In this document: positions 37,220 to 46,672 of the stretch, piece by piece
How positions within the stretch are numbered: the stretch's first letter is position 1
Layout of the letters: each line of letters starts with the position of its first letter
NCBI RefSeq assembly: GCF_014197435.1
Contig: NZ_JACIFP010000001.1
Coordinates: 744,001-808,000 of the forward strand
Direction of reading: 5' to 3'
DNA length: 64,000 nt
From: Gordonia humi
GTDB taxonomy: Bacteria > Actinomycetota > Actinomycetes > Mycobacteriales > Mycobacteriaceae
The notes under the pieces: model-generated
Databases searched by the model: none
Seen by the model: the letters and a program-made list of their open reading frames with translations, nothing else
What the model was told of the DNA's origin: nothing
Made by a program: the position numbers and the translations under genes

Positions 37220-39290
37220 GCCACGCACTCTCGCGGATGCGACCGAGCTGCTGCAGGGAGGCGCTCATCTCCGACATCGCCAGCACCGCGCCGAACCGCA
37301 GCGACATGCCGTCGACGTCGATGCCGTTGACGCCGTCGAGTGCCGTCGTGTCGGCCTCGGTGTCCGACGTGTCGGCGGCGACGAGTGTCTCGCACGCCGC
37401 GGCAGTCTGCGTCCGGAGTGCGGCGACACAGGCGTCGATCGTGGCGGCGTCGGCTCCGGTGAACACGTCTCCGGAGCGGTTGAGGCGCACGGCGACCTCC
37501 GCGAGGCGCTCCGCCTGTGTGCCCGCGTTCCGGATCAACGTCGTCGCCTTGCGTCGCAGTCGACGGTTGTCTCGATCGGCGAGCGACATCTCCATCAGTG
37601 CGACGAACGATCTCAGGTCGTCGTGCGCGATGCCGAGGGCGTTCGCCGCGGCCACCACATCGTCGGCCCGACCGGCTCCGGTCATCGCCCGACCGGACCG
37701 GGCGAGCAGCGTGTCGAGCGAATCGAAGTATCCGCGGAGCTTGGACTCCAGAGCGGGGCGCGAACTCGTCGAGAAGATCACGAACGCGGCCACGACGCCG
37801 ATCGCGGCGCCCGCCGCGGTCTCCTCAATGCGCCATTCGAGGACCTGGCGGTTCAGGACGCCGAGGAGGCCGTACATGGACGCGATCAGCACCGTCACGA
37901 AGAACGCCATGAACGCGTAGTTCAGGGGTCCGAGGTAGACGATGAAGAAGACGCAGATCACGCACGAGATCGCGAGCGTGTAGTCCAGTCCGTCGGCGAA
38001 CCAGGCGATGCCGAATCCGACGACCACGCCCAGCGCGGTGCCGAGGACGCGACGGTACGCGCGAGTGAGGATGGCGCCGCGGGTCGTGGTGCCGACGAAG
38101 ACCAGGAACGCGGTCAGGACGGCCCAGTACCAGCGGCTCGCGGAGATCAGTTCGCCGACGAGGGTGGCGAGCGTCGTCGCGATGGCGACCTGCACCGCCA
38201 TCCGGGTGGTGGGCGCCCACGAGTCCCAGAAGTGACGGTGCGGCGTCGGCACGGACGGCGGAGTGGACATCGGCGCGGCGGGCGCCGGGGCGGTGTCCGG
38301 TTCCGGATCAGGGGTCCAGGTCGGGTCGGTGAGCGCACGTTGCAGTGTCGACTGCGAGAGGACCGCCTTGGCGAGCACCGTCCGCACGAACGTCGGGTCG
38401 TCGGCGAGAGCGGACTGGGCGTCGGCGAGGGCGTCGGCGGGTGCGCCGCGACCATCCGAGCGCACCGTCCGGTGCAGGGCGTCGACCAGGTCGCGGTGTC
38501 GTTCCGTCGGGGGGCGGGCGGCGATCTGCAGGCACGCCTGCACGGTGTCGGTGCGCGCGTCGAAGACCAGCCGGGACAGTTCGGCTTCGTCGAGGCCGGT
38601 GCAGTCGCGCGTGTCGTACCCTTCCTGCCAGCCGTGGACCGCGACGGAGACGCCGCTGATGCGGTCGAGCGCCTTCTGCAGCGCGGGCGACGATCCCTTC
38701 TCCGCGGCCGACAGCCCGGTGTCGCAGGCACCGCGGAACTCCCGCATCAGCACACGCAGCTCGTGTCGCGGGAAACCGTGCAGCAGGATCAGCCGGACCA
38801 GGACGTTGCACGCGGTCGTCGCGACGACGATCAGTGCGAGGACGCCCAGGTCGTCGACGCTCGGGCGGATGATCAGCCCGAAGAAGCCCGCGATGAACGC
38901 GACCATGCCGATCGCCGTCGCGCGTGGACCGTAGCGGCGTACCCATGTAGCGGCGGTGCAGACCGCCACGAGGAGGGCGATCTCCACATACCGCCACTGA
39001 TCGAGCAGGGCGGTGGCGGAGAGCATCGCGAGGGCGGGCAGTGCGAGCAGGGCGGCGGTCGCCAGTCGTTTGTGCGCGGTCGCGTCTTTGACGCTGAGAC
39101 CGCCGATCATCGCCAGGAACGATCCGACGGTCACGTACTCGGTGGACGCGTGCATCAGGCGAGTGATCCCGATCGCCGAGCCGGTCGAGAGGAGGACGGC
39201 GGAGGCGATCGCGATCGCATTGGTCAGGCGTACCCGCCCGGGATCCGATCCCGCCAGGGCCCGCACGGGATTCGCCGGTAACGACAGCAT
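37167..39290 (-). CDS. FUSC-family membrane protein
   Basis: A 707-residue inner-membrane protein with two hydrophobic blocks (about 20-170 and 350-490) separated and followed by soluble helical regions. It resembles the fusaric acid resistance/YccS family: WAPTTRMAVQVAIATTLATLVGELISASRWYWAVLTAFLVFVGTTTRGAILTRAYRRVLGTALGVVVG is the characteristic core. Such proteins are thought to export aromatic or weak acids. The start at 39290 is used since the reading frame upstream would run antisense through the acyl-CoA dehydrogenase gene. Confidence 0.87.
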   Translation of the reverse strand: MLSLPANPVRALAGSDPGRVRLTNAIAIASAVLLSTGSAIGITRLMHASTEYVTVGSFLAMIGGLSVKDATAHKRLATAALLALPALAMLSATALLDQWRYVEIALLVAVCTAATWVRRYGPRATAIGMVAFIAGFFGLIIRPSVDDLGVLALIVVATTACNVLVRLILLHGFPRHELRVLMREFRGACDTGLSAAEKGSSPALQKALDRISGVSVAVHGWQEGYDTRDCTGLDEAELSRLVFDARTDTVQACLQIAARPPTERHRDLVDALHRTVRSDGRGAPADALADAQSALADDPTFVRTVLAKAVLSQSTLQRALTDPTWTPDPEPDTAPAPAAPMSTPPSVPTPHRHFWDSWAPTTRMAVQVAIATTLATLVGELISASRWYWAVLTAFLVFVGTTTRGAILTRAYRRVLGTALGVVVGFGIAWFADGLDYTLAISCVICVFFIVYLGPLNYAFMAFFVTVLIASMYGLLGVLNRQVLEWRIEETAAGAAIGVVAAFVIFSTSSRPALESKLRGYFDSLDTLLARSGRAMTGAGRADDVVAAANALGIAHDDLRSFVALMEMSLADRDNRRLRRKATTLIRNAGTQAERLAEVAVRLNRSGDVFTGADAATIDACVAALRTQTAAACETLVAADTSDTEADTTALDGVNGIDVDGMSLRFGAVLAMSEMSASLQQLGRIRESAWPIADGEAHRRPLRRRRR

Positions 39291-39341
39291 AGTTTCGATT
39301 GTGCCGTATCGGACGAGTTCGCAATGACTGTCGACATCGAC

Positions 39342-39357
39342 CTTACTCAGTAGTAAG
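39342..39357. promoter_or_regulatory. Candidate operator between FUSC and acyl-CoA dehydrogenase genes
   Basis: CTTACT-CAGT-AGTAAG is a perfect 6-bp inverted repeat in the 75-bp gap between these divergent genes, 8 bp before the dehydrogenase ATG. TTACT-N4-AGTAA symmetry is typical for TetR-type repressors of fatty acid genes. Regulator identity is unknown. Confidence 0.6.
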
Positions 39358-39365
39358 ATAACGCC

Positions 39366-40553
39366 ATGGCTATCAACCTTGAGCTCCCGGAGAAGCTGAA
39401 CTCCACGGTCGAGCGCGCCCGTCTCGCTGCCGAGCACGTCTTCCGCCCCGTCTCGCGCAAGTACGACAAGGCCGAGCACGAGTACCCGACCGAACTCGAC
39501 GAGCTCGGCAGGATCGCCAAGCAGGCCCGCGGCGGCGACAAGACGGCCGACTCCGATGACGCGGACGCGGAGACCGTCAACGGTGCGAATCTCCGGTCGG
39601 TGCTCAACGCGCGCGAACTCAGTTGGGGCGACGTCGGATTGATGCTGTCGATCCCCTACCAGGGCCTCGGGAACGCGGCGATCGCCGCGGTGGCCAATGA
39701 GGAGCAGCTCGAACGCTTCGCCGACGTGTGGGCCGCGATGGCGATCACCGAACCGGGCTTCGGCTCCGACTCGGCCGCCGTCTCGACCACCGCGGTGCTC
39801 GACGGCGACGACTACGTCATCAACGGCGAGAAGATCTTCGTGACGGCGGGCTCGCGTGCCGATCACGTCGTCGTATGGGCGACGCTGGACAGGTCGGTGG
39901 GCCGTGCGGCGATCAAGAGCTTCGTCGTGCCGATGTCGACCGACGGTGTGACCGTGGCACGACTCGAGCACAAGCTCGGCATCAAATCGTCCGACACCGC
40001 CGTCGTCCGATTCGAAGATGTGCGCGTTCCGGCGGAGAACCTCCTCGGTTCACCGGAGATCAATGTGCAGAAGGGTTTCGGCGGCGTCATGCAGACGTTC
40101 GACAACACCCGCCCCGTCGTCGCGGCGATGGCCGTGGGTCTCGGTCGGGCCGCGCTCGAAGAAGTGCGTCGCATGCTCGAGGAGGCGGGCCACGACATCG
40201 ACTACGACCGCCCCGTCGCGGCACAGCATGCGGCCGTCGCCGAGTACATCCGCCTCGAGTCCGACTGGGAGGCGTCGTGGATGCTGACCCTGCGTGCGGC
40301 GTGGATGGCCGATAACAAGCAGCCGAACTCGACCGAGGCGTCGATGTCGAAGGCCAAGGCCGGGCGCACGGTCACCGATCTGACGAACAAGGCCGTCGAG
40401 ATCGGTGCGACGGCCGGCTTCTCCGAGACGCAGATGCTCGAGAAGTGGGCGCGCGACTCCAAGATCCTGGACATCTTCGAGGGCACTCAGCAGATTCAGC
40501 AGCTGATCATCGCTCGTCGCGTGCTCGGGAAGAGCAGTTCCGACCTGAAGTGA
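39366..40553 (+). CDS. Acyl-CoA dehydrogenase
   Basis: A FAD enzyme that introduces the alpha-beta double bond in acyl-CoA thioesters during beta-oxidation. It has 395 residues with the signature AITEPGFGSDSA (EPGFGSDS at 129-136), the FAD/substrate loop NGEKIFVTAGSRADHVVVWAT and, near the C terminus, DIFEGTQQIQQLIIARRVLG with likely catalytic base Glu372. Preceded by a palindromic operator and short spacing, so the transcript may be almost leaderless. Chain length is not predictable. Confidence 0.95.
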   Translation: MAINLELPEKLNSTVERARLAAEHVFRPVSRKYDKAEHEYPTELDELGRIAKQARGGDKTADSDDADAETVNGANLRSVLNARELSWGDVGLMLSIPYQGLGNAAIAAVANEEQLERFADVWAAMAITEPGFGSDSAAVSTTAVLDGDDYVINGEKIFVTAGSRADHVVVWATLDRSVGRAAIKSFVVPMSTDGVTVARLEHKLGIKSSDTAVVRFEDVRVPAENLLGSPEINVQKGFGGVMQTFDNTRPVVAAMAVGLGRAALEEVRRMLEEAGHDIDYDRPVAAQHAAVAEYIRLESDWEASWMLTLRAAWMADNKQPNSTEASMSKAKAGRTVTDLTNKAVEIGATAGFSETQMLEKWARDSKILDIFEGTQQIQQLIIARRVLGKSSSDLK

Positions 40554-40556
40554 CCA

Positions 40557-40886
40557 TCACGTGCGCGGCACGTACATGATCACCGCTACCCCGGCCAGAC
40601 AGATGAGGGCGCCTATCACGTCCCATCGGTCTGGCCGGTAGCCGTCTGCGACCATGCCCCACAGGAGCGAACCGGCGACGAACACGCCGCCGTACGCGGC
40701 CAGGATCCGTCCGAACTCCGAGTCCGGCTGCAGGGTGGCGACGAATCCGTACGCGCCCAACGCGATGACGCCCGCGCCGATCCACAGCCAGCCGCGGTGC
40801 TCGCGCACACCCTGCCAGACGAGCCAGGCGCCGCCGATCTCGGCGACGGCGGCCAGGGCGAACAGAAGCAGGGATCGGAGCACCAT
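40557..40886 (-). CDS. YnfA family small membrane protein
   Basis: A 109-residue UPF0060/YnfA protein with four membrane helices and family sequence [70 protein letters not shown]. It belongs to the small-multidrug-resistance fold; activity is not established. The stop is 3 bp from that of the convergent dehydrogenase gene. Confidence 0.92.
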   Translation of the reverse strand: MVLRSLLLFALAAVAEIGGAWLVWQGVREHRGWLWIGAGVIALGAYGFVATLQPDSEFGRILAAYGGVFVAGSLLWGMVADGYRPDRWDVIGALICLAGVAVIMYVPRT

Positions 40887-40942
40887 GGCGTCGATCCTGC
40901 CAGTTCCCTGGCCCGTCGCCGGAACCCCTGCTAGCGTCAAAC

Positions 40943-40956
40943 TAGAACACGTTCCA
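40943..40956. promoter_or_regulatory. KstR-type operator
   Basis: TAGAACACGTTCCA fits the KstR consensus TnnAACnnGTTnnA at every fixed position. KstR is the TetR-family repressor of cholesterol degradation genes in mycolata. The site is 14 bp upstream of the ketosteroid isomerase ATG, with AGGAG between, so it would control that gene. Confidence 0.8.
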
Positions 40957-40970
40957 ATTCAGGAGTTTTC

Positions 40971-41366
40971 ATGACCGCTGAGCAGCACGAAGCAACCCTG
41001 CCGCAGAAGATCGCCGCCGTCGTCGACGCTTATATCGATGCGCTGAACAACGGGTCCGCCGACGACATCGCCGACCTCTACGCTGCCGGCGCGACCGTCG
41101 AAGACCCGATCGGTGCGCCGCTGCGCACCACCCGCGCCGAACTCGTGGAGTTCTACGGGATCATCACCGGTATGCCGCATCGCGATGCGACGCTCGCGTG
41201 GAGCAAGATCGCCGGCGACACCGCGGTCTTCGAATTCACCCTGGTCACCGGCACCGACGACGGCAAGTTCTCCATCACACCCGTCGACGTCATGGTCTTC
41301 GACGACGACGGGAAGATCGCGTCGATGCGGGCTGTCTGGGATCCGGCGGATCTGACGCAGGTCTGA
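40971..41366 (+). CDS. Steroid delta-isomerase-like protein
   Basis: A 131-residue SnoaL/ketosteroid-isomerase fold protein. The catalytic set of Pseudomonas Delta5-3-ketosteroid isomerase (Tyr16, Asp40, Asp103) is matched by Tyr21, Asp45 and Asp106, with the same 24-residue spacing between the first two and nearly the same for the third. This supports true isomerase chemistry (Delta5 to Delta4 ketosteroid). A KstR-type operator directly upstream supports a place in sterol catabolism. There are no other steroid ring genes close by. Confidence 0.87.
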   Translation: MTAEQHEATLPQKIAAVVDAYIDALNNGSADDIADLYAAGATVEDPIGAPLRTTRAELVEFYGIITGMPHRDATLAWSKIAGDTAVFEFTLVTGTDDGKFSITPVDVMVFDDDGKIASMRAVWDPADLTQV

Positions 41367-41487
41367 ACCGTCGCGTGGCGGAGTCCCAGCACTGCCGCGT
41401 GCCGCGATGATCGATCACCCGAATCCGCGAGACCCGTAGCGGTCGAACCGCGGGAACGTGGCATCGACTGTCTGACGGACACCCTCG

Positions 41488-42133
41488 TCATCGGCCCGCG
41501 AATCGGTTCGCGATCGCCGTCGCGAGTTCGGCGGGAGCCTCCTCCGGTGTGTAGTGATTCGAGTCTGGAAGCTCGACTACCGCGAGGTCGGAGAACATCG
41601 CCGACAGCCGACGGATGGACCTCTGCGCGGGGAACACGCGGTCGCGTAGTCCCCATACCGCGAGGGCCGGTCTGTCCCCGAGGACCTCGGGCACGGTGCG
41701 AGTCAGCTCCTCCAGGAGCGGGCGAGCCGCACAGATCTCGGTGGGAATCACCGCGAGCCCGGCGCGTGCGCCCGGCGGCTGGACGCGACGATAGTGGTCG
41801 GCTTCGTCTGGCGTCATCGGTGGTCCGGCCCGGCCGAGCAGGACTCTCTCGACGAGCATGTTGTTCTCGACGATCCTGCGCTGCATCGATCTCGTACTCA
41901 TCGCGCGGCTGAACACTCTGTTCGGCAGCGCATCGATCGGCCACAGCGCGGTGTCGGTGAGAGCGACACCGACGACCCGATCCGCACGGGCGGTCGCAGC
42001 TGGGAGAGCCGTGACAGAAGAGAATCGGCGGCCCGCTCCCCTCGTCGACGTAGTGGACGCGTCCAGCCGACGAGGAGAACCAGCGTGACTGGAAAGGGTA
42101 GAGCGTTCGGTCGATCTCGACGTCGATCATCAT
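41488..42133 (-). pseudogene. Haloalkane dehalogenase-like alpha/beta hydrolase, internally deleted and frameshifted
   Basis: The N-terminal piece (from ATG 42133) encodes YPFQSRWFSSSAGRVHYVDEG and the oxyanion strand ILFCHGSP, typical of haloalkane dehalogenase-like hydrolases. The C-terminal piece encodes RADRVVGVALTDTALWPID, the cap and DSNHYTPEEAPAEL with the final His. They are in different frames and join near 41995-42005. By comparison with full-length relatives, about 80 codons are missing between them, including the catalytic nucleophile Asp. The product would be inactive. A divergent TetR gene remains. Confidence 0.85.
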
Positions 42134-42180
42134 GGGAAGCCCCTCGGAGTCGCCTCATCCGCAGATGTGTCCCGGTAACG

Positions 42181-42201
42181 CTACACCTGTAGTATCGATA
42201 C
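42181..42201. promoter_or_regulatory. Adjoining palindromes in the TetR-hydrolase gap
   Basis: CTACA-CC-TGTAG and the 10-bp palindrome GTATCGATAC lie together directly before the TetR start at 42202. They are suitable as an autoregulatory operator, and the transcript would have almost no leader. Confidence 0.5.
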
Positions 42202-42783
42202 ATGGTGCCAGAAGCGAACTCGAACTCACGAAGAGACCTGATCGCGGAGAGTGCGATCCGCATCATCGCTCGTGACGGCGTCCGAACTCTGACGCATCGT
42301 GCGGTCGATGCGGAGGCAGGCATTCCGTCGGGGTCGACGTCCTATCACGCTCGGACCCGGTCGGCTCTGCTCGGCATCGTCGTCGATGCGCTCGCGGATC
42401 GGACCGTCGACGACGCGCTGCTGATCGCCGTCCCGGACGCGATGTCCATCGACGATGCGGCAGATGCGATCTGCGGTCTCGTGCGGGCGCTGGCCGCTCG
42501 GCGCGACGATATGCGAGCGCGGTATGCGCTCGTGCTCGAACTGGACGACTCCGACCTCCGGCAACGCCTGACGGACCGCGGACCGGTCCATGACGTGAGC
42601 ACGACCGTCGCCCGGCGACTGCTGCGCTCCGCCGGACTGGCCGCGACGGACGCCGACGTCGAAACCGTGATCGAGCTGACCGACGCGCTGGTGCTGCAGT
42701 GGACGATCGCCGATCGGGAATCGCCGTGGATGCGCCGAATCGTCGTCGGCCACCTACGGGGCGCGGGCGTCGGCGACGGGTGA
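42202..42783 (+). CDS. TetR-family regulator
   Basis: A 193-residue regulator with an N-terminal helix-turn-helix (about 10-55: LIAESAIRIIARDGVRTLTHRAVDAEAGIPSGSTSYHARTRSAL) and a C-terminal ligand domain. It is divergent from the hydrolase pseudogene, so its original target may be dead. It may now regulate only itself or act elsewhere. Confidence 0.9.
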   Translation: MVPEANSNSRRDLIAESAIRIIARDGVRTLTHRAVDAEAGIPSGSTSYHARTRSALLGIVVDALADRTVDDALLIAVPDAMSIDDAADAICGLVRALAARRDDMRARYALVLELDDSDLRQRLTDRGPVHDVSTTVARRLLRSAGLAATDADVETVIELTDALVLQWTIADRESPWMRRIVVGHLRGAGVGDG

Positions 42784-42819
42784 CACGGCTTCGGCCAGAG
42801 CGCCGATCGGCGGCGCGCG

Positions 42820-43500
42820 TCAGCGCCTCGTCGGCCGCAGCACCACATCCGTCGGATGAGCATCGGCGGGGGTCGCGATCGCCTGGGCGACGGCGGCCGC
42901 GACGGTCTCCGGGGTGAGGAAGTTCGCCGCGTCGTACTGGTCTCCCTCCCGGGCGACGATGTCCCGCTGCATGTCGGTGTCGATCCGGCCGGGAAAGATC
43001 GAGGTGACACGCAGGGACGGCTCTTCGGCGCGGAGCCCGTCGGCCAGTGCGCGCAGACCGAACTTGCTGGCCGCGTAAGCCGTCCATCGCCCATTGACCC
43101 GCATGCCCGCGCCGGAGTTGATGAAGACGACGTGACCGTCGCCCGATGCGCGCAGCGCGGGAAGCAGCAGACGGGTCAACTCGGCGGCCGCCACCAGGTT
43201 CACGTCGAGGATGTATCGCCACTCGTCGACCGGTGTGTCGGCGACGGCCTCGAGGCTGCTCATCGCACCCGCGTTGTGCACCAGGACGTCGAGGGAGTCG
43301 ATCGATTCGACCGCGGCCTCGACCGCCTCGTGATCGGTCAGATCGACCGGGAGGGTCACCGCGCCCTCGAGTTCGGTCGCGAGGTCATCGAGTTCGCTGC
43401 TCCCCCGACCTCCGAGCAGGAGATCGTGCGTCGGATTCAGCGCGCGGGCGATCTGAACTCCCAGGCCGCGACTGGCACCGGTGATCAAGGCGGTAGGCAT
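42820..43500 (-). CDS. Short-chain dehydrogenase
   Basis: A 226-residue SDR with cofactor motif TGASRGLG at 7-14, NAG at 76-78, catalytic Ser129 (INSG) and Tyr142/Lys146 in YAASK. Arg11 and Arg32 near the cofactor suggest NADPH preference. Short for the family but complete. Substrate unknown. It starts 19 bp after the TPM gene stop in the same direction. Confidence 0.9.
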   Translation of the reverse strand: MPTALITGASRGLGVQIARALNPTHDLLLGGRGSSELDDLATELEGAVTLPVDLTDHEAVEAAVESIDSLDVLVHNAGAMSSLEAVADTPVDEWRYILDVNLVAAAELTRLLLPALRASGDGHVVFINSGAGMRVNGRWTAYAASKFGLRALADGLRAEEPSLRVTSIFPGRIDTDMQRDIVAREGDQYDAANFLTPETVAAAVAQAIATPADAHPTDVVLRPTRR

Positions 43501-43519
43501 GTGTGTGATGGTCCTTTCG

Positions 43520-45205
43520 TCAGCGCCGGTCGCCGACGCCGATTCGGCCGGAGCTCGACGATCCGCCGAACGACGCGGGACTGCGTCCGCCGTGGCTGTA
43601 CCCGCCGTTGTGCATGGCGCCGTTGAGCACGGTGTCGACGAGCACTCCGGACAGGACGGGGGCGAGGTCGCCGTATTCGCCGGACGACATCCCCTGCGTC
43701 ATCAGCCATTCGGCGACGTCCACGCGCGCGGCGTCGACGGCCTGGGCGGCGAGATCGGATGAGCGCGCGGCGGTTCCGTGCGACGCGTCCTCATCCGATT
43801 CGGCGAGGTCGGCGGCCTCGTCGGCCAGTCGGCGCGCCTCGGACAGGCGGGTCAGCGCGATCGAACCGATCACACCGCGACGCGTCGCGATGTAAGCGGA
43901 GGCGGCGCGGACTCGTGCGACGACGTCTGAGAGCTCGGTCGACTCGGTGAGAACGTCGGCGTCGTCCGCGGCGTCGAGGAGCCGACTCGCCTGGTCGAGG
44001 GCGCCTTCGGCCGAACGGATCGCGCCGATCACCGATCCGTGCTGGTCGGCGGCCGCGGCGTCCCTCCCTTGCGCGATGCAGTCGTCGGCGAACCCGACGT
44101 GGTCTCGAGCCAGGACGATGTTGTCGGCGACCGTGACCGGCACGGCCGACAACTCGCCGAGACCGGTCTCGACGTCTGGAACACGGGCGGCGACGGCCGA
44201 ACTCCGTTCCGCGAGAGCGTCGAGCCGGGACGTCGCGTCGTTCGCCAGATCCCGTACCGCGTCGAATGTCGGCACCTGGCGGTCGAGCATCGCGTCGGCG
44301 TCCGAGCAGGTCGTGATGATCTCGACGAGCAGTCGACGATGCTCATCGGCGTCGGTGGCGAGGCCGTCGTCGATGCGTTGACGCAGCGCGAAGGAGGCGG
44401 CGAGCGCGGCCCGGGCGGCCGCGACGGACTCCGCGTAGGGTGCGACGGCACCGGCGCCGAACTCGCCGACGGCCGCGGCGACCTCGTCGGCGCTGGTGCG
44501 GACAGCGCGATCCACGGTGGTCAAGACCTCCCGCGACCACGGTTCGAGTTCGTGGAGGGGCCGTCCGGCGAGCTGGTCGGCCGTGAACGACGCATCCGGC
44601 TGGTTCCGGGTGCTCCGGCTGCGCGCGTACAGGAGAAGACCGAATCCGGCGATCAGGATCACCGCGACGATGACCACGGTGACGATCGTCCCGGTATGGG
44701 ACGTCTCCTCGCCGCCGACGTCCTCGAGATCGTCGCCCACGGTCACCGCGGCGTCGGCGAAGCGCCCGTCCCGCACCGCGGGGGCGAGATCGTCGTCGAT
44801 GATCTTCTGGATCTCCCCGCCGGTGAGTCCCTCCACCTCGAGCGGAGCCTGAAGATCGAACTTGCGCTGGTCGGTGGCGATCGCCAGAATGACGTCGTGC
44901 GCACCGAAATCGCTCTTGGCGACGGTCTGGTCGGTCCAGTCCCGCGGTGACAGCCCGCCGAAGTCGTTCACGAACACCACCCAGTAGGCGATGTCGTGAG
45001 CGGACTCGACGCCGTCGACGGCCCGCTGCACGTCGGCCAATTGCGCGCCGGAGAGCGCACCGGCCGGATCGACCACCTGCGTGGGCAGATGAAACGGCTC
45101 CTTGGCGGCCGCGGGAGCCGCGATGACCGCCGCGCCGACGATCACGGTGAGGAGCGTCGAGACGAACGCCGGGACCCGCCGGATATGAACAGACGACATG
45201 GACAC
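43520..45205 (-). CDS. TPM-domain membrane protein
   Basis: A 561-residue envelope protein. It has an N-terminal signal or anchor (about 13-33), a TPM (DUF477) domain at about 38-150 (QVVDPAGALSGAQLADVQRAVDGVESAHDIAYWVVFVND, then VILAIATDQRKFDLQAP), one membrane helix at about 172-193, and a long helical cytoplasmic part ending in a Gly/Ser-rich SFGGSSSSGRIG tail. TPM proteins take part in membrane protein or photosystem maintenance in other organisms. Actinobacterial function is unknown. Confidence 0.88.
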   Translation of the reverse strand: MSMSSVHIRRVPAFVSTLLTVIVGAAVIAAPAAAKEPFHLPTQVVDPAGALSGAQLADVQRAVDGVESAHDIAYWVVFVNDFGGLSPRDWTDQTVAKSDFGAHDVILAIATDQRKFDLQAPLEVEGLTGGEIQKIIDDDLAPAVRDGRFADAAVTVGDDLEDVGGEETSHTGTIVTVVIVAVILIAGFGLLLYARSRSTRNQPDASFTADQLAGRPLHELEPWSREVLTTVDRAVRTSADEVAAAVGEFGAGAVAPYAESVAAARAALAASFALRQRIDDGLATDADEHRRLLVEIITTCSDADAMLDRQVPTFDAVRDLANDATSRLDALAERSSAVAARVPDVETGLGELSAVPVTVADNIVLARDHVGFADDCIAQGRDAAAADQHGSVIGAIRSAEGALDQASRLLDAADDADVLTESTELSDVVARVRAASAYIATRRGVIGSIALTRLSEARRLADEAADLAESDEDASHGTAARSSDLAAQAVDAARVDVAEWLMTQGMSSGEYGDLAPVLSGVLVDTVLNGAMHNGGYSHGGRSPASFGGSSSSGRIGVGDRR

Positions 45206-45256
45206 AATCTACTGTCTGGGTACGACGGTGCAGCCCGGCTGTTTCAGGAGTGAAGA

Positions 45257-46672
45257 GTGCGTGACGAGTTCGATGCAGTGGTCATCGGTTCCGGCCCCAA
45301 CGGGTTGACGGCCGCCGCAGTCCTGGCGCGGGCCGGTCGACGGGTCCTGGTGATCGAGGCCGCCGACACCATCGGCGGAGGTGCACGCACCGACGAGGCG
45401 TTCGGCGGCGGCATTCGCCGCGACGTCTGCTCCGCGGTCCACCCGACCGGCTACGCGTCCCCGGCGTTCGCCGACCTCGACCTCACCGCTCACGGATTGA
45501 CCTGGGCGGTGCCGGGCGTGTCGGTGGCGCACGTCGGCGGGTTCGGCACGGTCGGCATCCACCGCGACCGACAGGCTACGGCCACCGAACTCGGCGTCGA
45601 CGCCGCGCGCTGGCGGCGGATCGTCGATGCGAGGGACCCGACGGCTCTCGCCGGCCGGATCCTGGAGCTGCCCGCCCTGTCGGCGCGCCGCCCGTTCAGC
45701 GTGGCCGGAGCCGCCGCGGCGGTGCTCCCCGTCGACGTCGTGGCCAGGATGTTCGCGACCGAACGAGCGGCGACGGTGTTCGCCGGGATCGCCGCCCACG
45801 CCGCGCGCCCGACGACGTCGGCGGGGTCGTCGGCCGCGGGCGTGCTGCTGGGCATGTTGACGGCCACCGGATGGCCCGTCGCGGTCGGCGGATCCGAGTC
45901 CATCGCCGACGCGCTGGCAGCGGTGATCCGCGGCCACGGCGGTCGCATCGAGACCGGTTGCGCGATCACCGAACTCGGCCAACTGCCCACCGGGTGCGAT
46001 CTCTTCTTCGACACCTCGCCCGACCTGATCGCCCGGCTCTTCGGCGAGCGGCTCCCCCGCCGATACGCCCGTGCGCTCCGCCGATTCGACTACGGCGTCG
46101 GCACCTGCAAGGTCGACTTCGTCCTACGCGAACCGATCCCGTGGACTCGACGACCGGAGTTGATGGCGCAGACCGCGACCTTCCACCTGGCCGACGACAC
46201 GATGCAGATCCGGCGCACCGAACGCCAGGTGGCCGCGGGACTGCTCCCCGAGCGCCCGTGGGTGCTGGGCGGCGAGCCGACCCGCGTCGACCCGTCGCGG
46301 GCACCGGCGGGTACGCACCTGGCGTGGGCGTACTGTCATGTCCCTGCGGGCTGCGACGTCGACGTGTCCGATCGGATCATTGCGGAGATCGACGCGGCCG
46401 CACCGGGATTCCGCGACCTGATCGTCGACCGGATCGTCACGACGGCCACCGATCTGGCCGCCCACGACGCGAACTACGTGGGCGGTGACATCAACTGCGG
46501 CGCCGCCAGCCTGCGCCAGCTGCTGGCCCGTCCCGTCTTGGCGCGCACCCCGCAGATCACCGGGATCGACGGCGTCTACCTGTGCTCGTCCGCGACGGCG
46601 CCCGGCGGCGGCGTCCATGGAATGTCCGGCTACCGGGCGGCCCGCGCGGCGCTGCGGAGAGTCACCGCTTGA
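45257..46672 (+). CDS. FAD-dependent oxidoreductase, phytoene desaturase-like
   Basis: A 471-residue flavoprotein with an N-terminal dinucleotide-binding motif (VVIGSGPNGLTAAAVLARAG at about 8-27, then VIEAADTIGGGARTDE) and a C-terminal FAD-contact motif GGGVHGMSGYRAA. It belongs to the phytoene dehydrogenase/retinol saturase-like group, but no carotenoid genes are nearby, so the substrate may be another polyene or isoprenoid. The GTG at 45257 follows AGGAG. Its end overlaps the convergent envelope gene by 11 bp. Confidence 0.86.
   Translation: MRDEFDAVVIGSGPNGLTAAAVLARAGRRVLVIEAADTIGGGARTDEAFGGGIRRDVCSAVHPTGYASPAFADLDLTAHGLTWAVPGVSVAHVGGFGTVGIHRDRQATATELGVDAARWRRIVDARDPTALAGRILELPALSARRPFSVAGAAAAVLPVDVVARMFATERAATVFAGIAAHAARPTTSAGSSAAGVLLGMLTATGWPVAVGGSESIADALAAVIRGHGGRIETGCAITELGQLPTGCDLFFDTSPDLIARLFGERLPRRYARALRRFDYGVGTCKVDFVLREPIPWTRRPELMAQTATFHLADDTMQIRRTERQVAAGLLPERPWVLGGEPTRVDPSRAPAGTHLAWAYCHVPAGCDVDVSDRIIAEIDAAAPGFRDLIVDRIVTTATDLAAHDANYVGGDINCGAASLRQLLARPVLARTPQITGIDGVYLCSSATAPGGGVHGMSGYRAARAALRRVTA

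Noticed and set aside
39291..39971. N-terminal extension of the FUSC protein
   Set aside because: It would be antisense to the acyl-CoA dehydrogenase gene; the FUSC membrane region begins properly at 39290.
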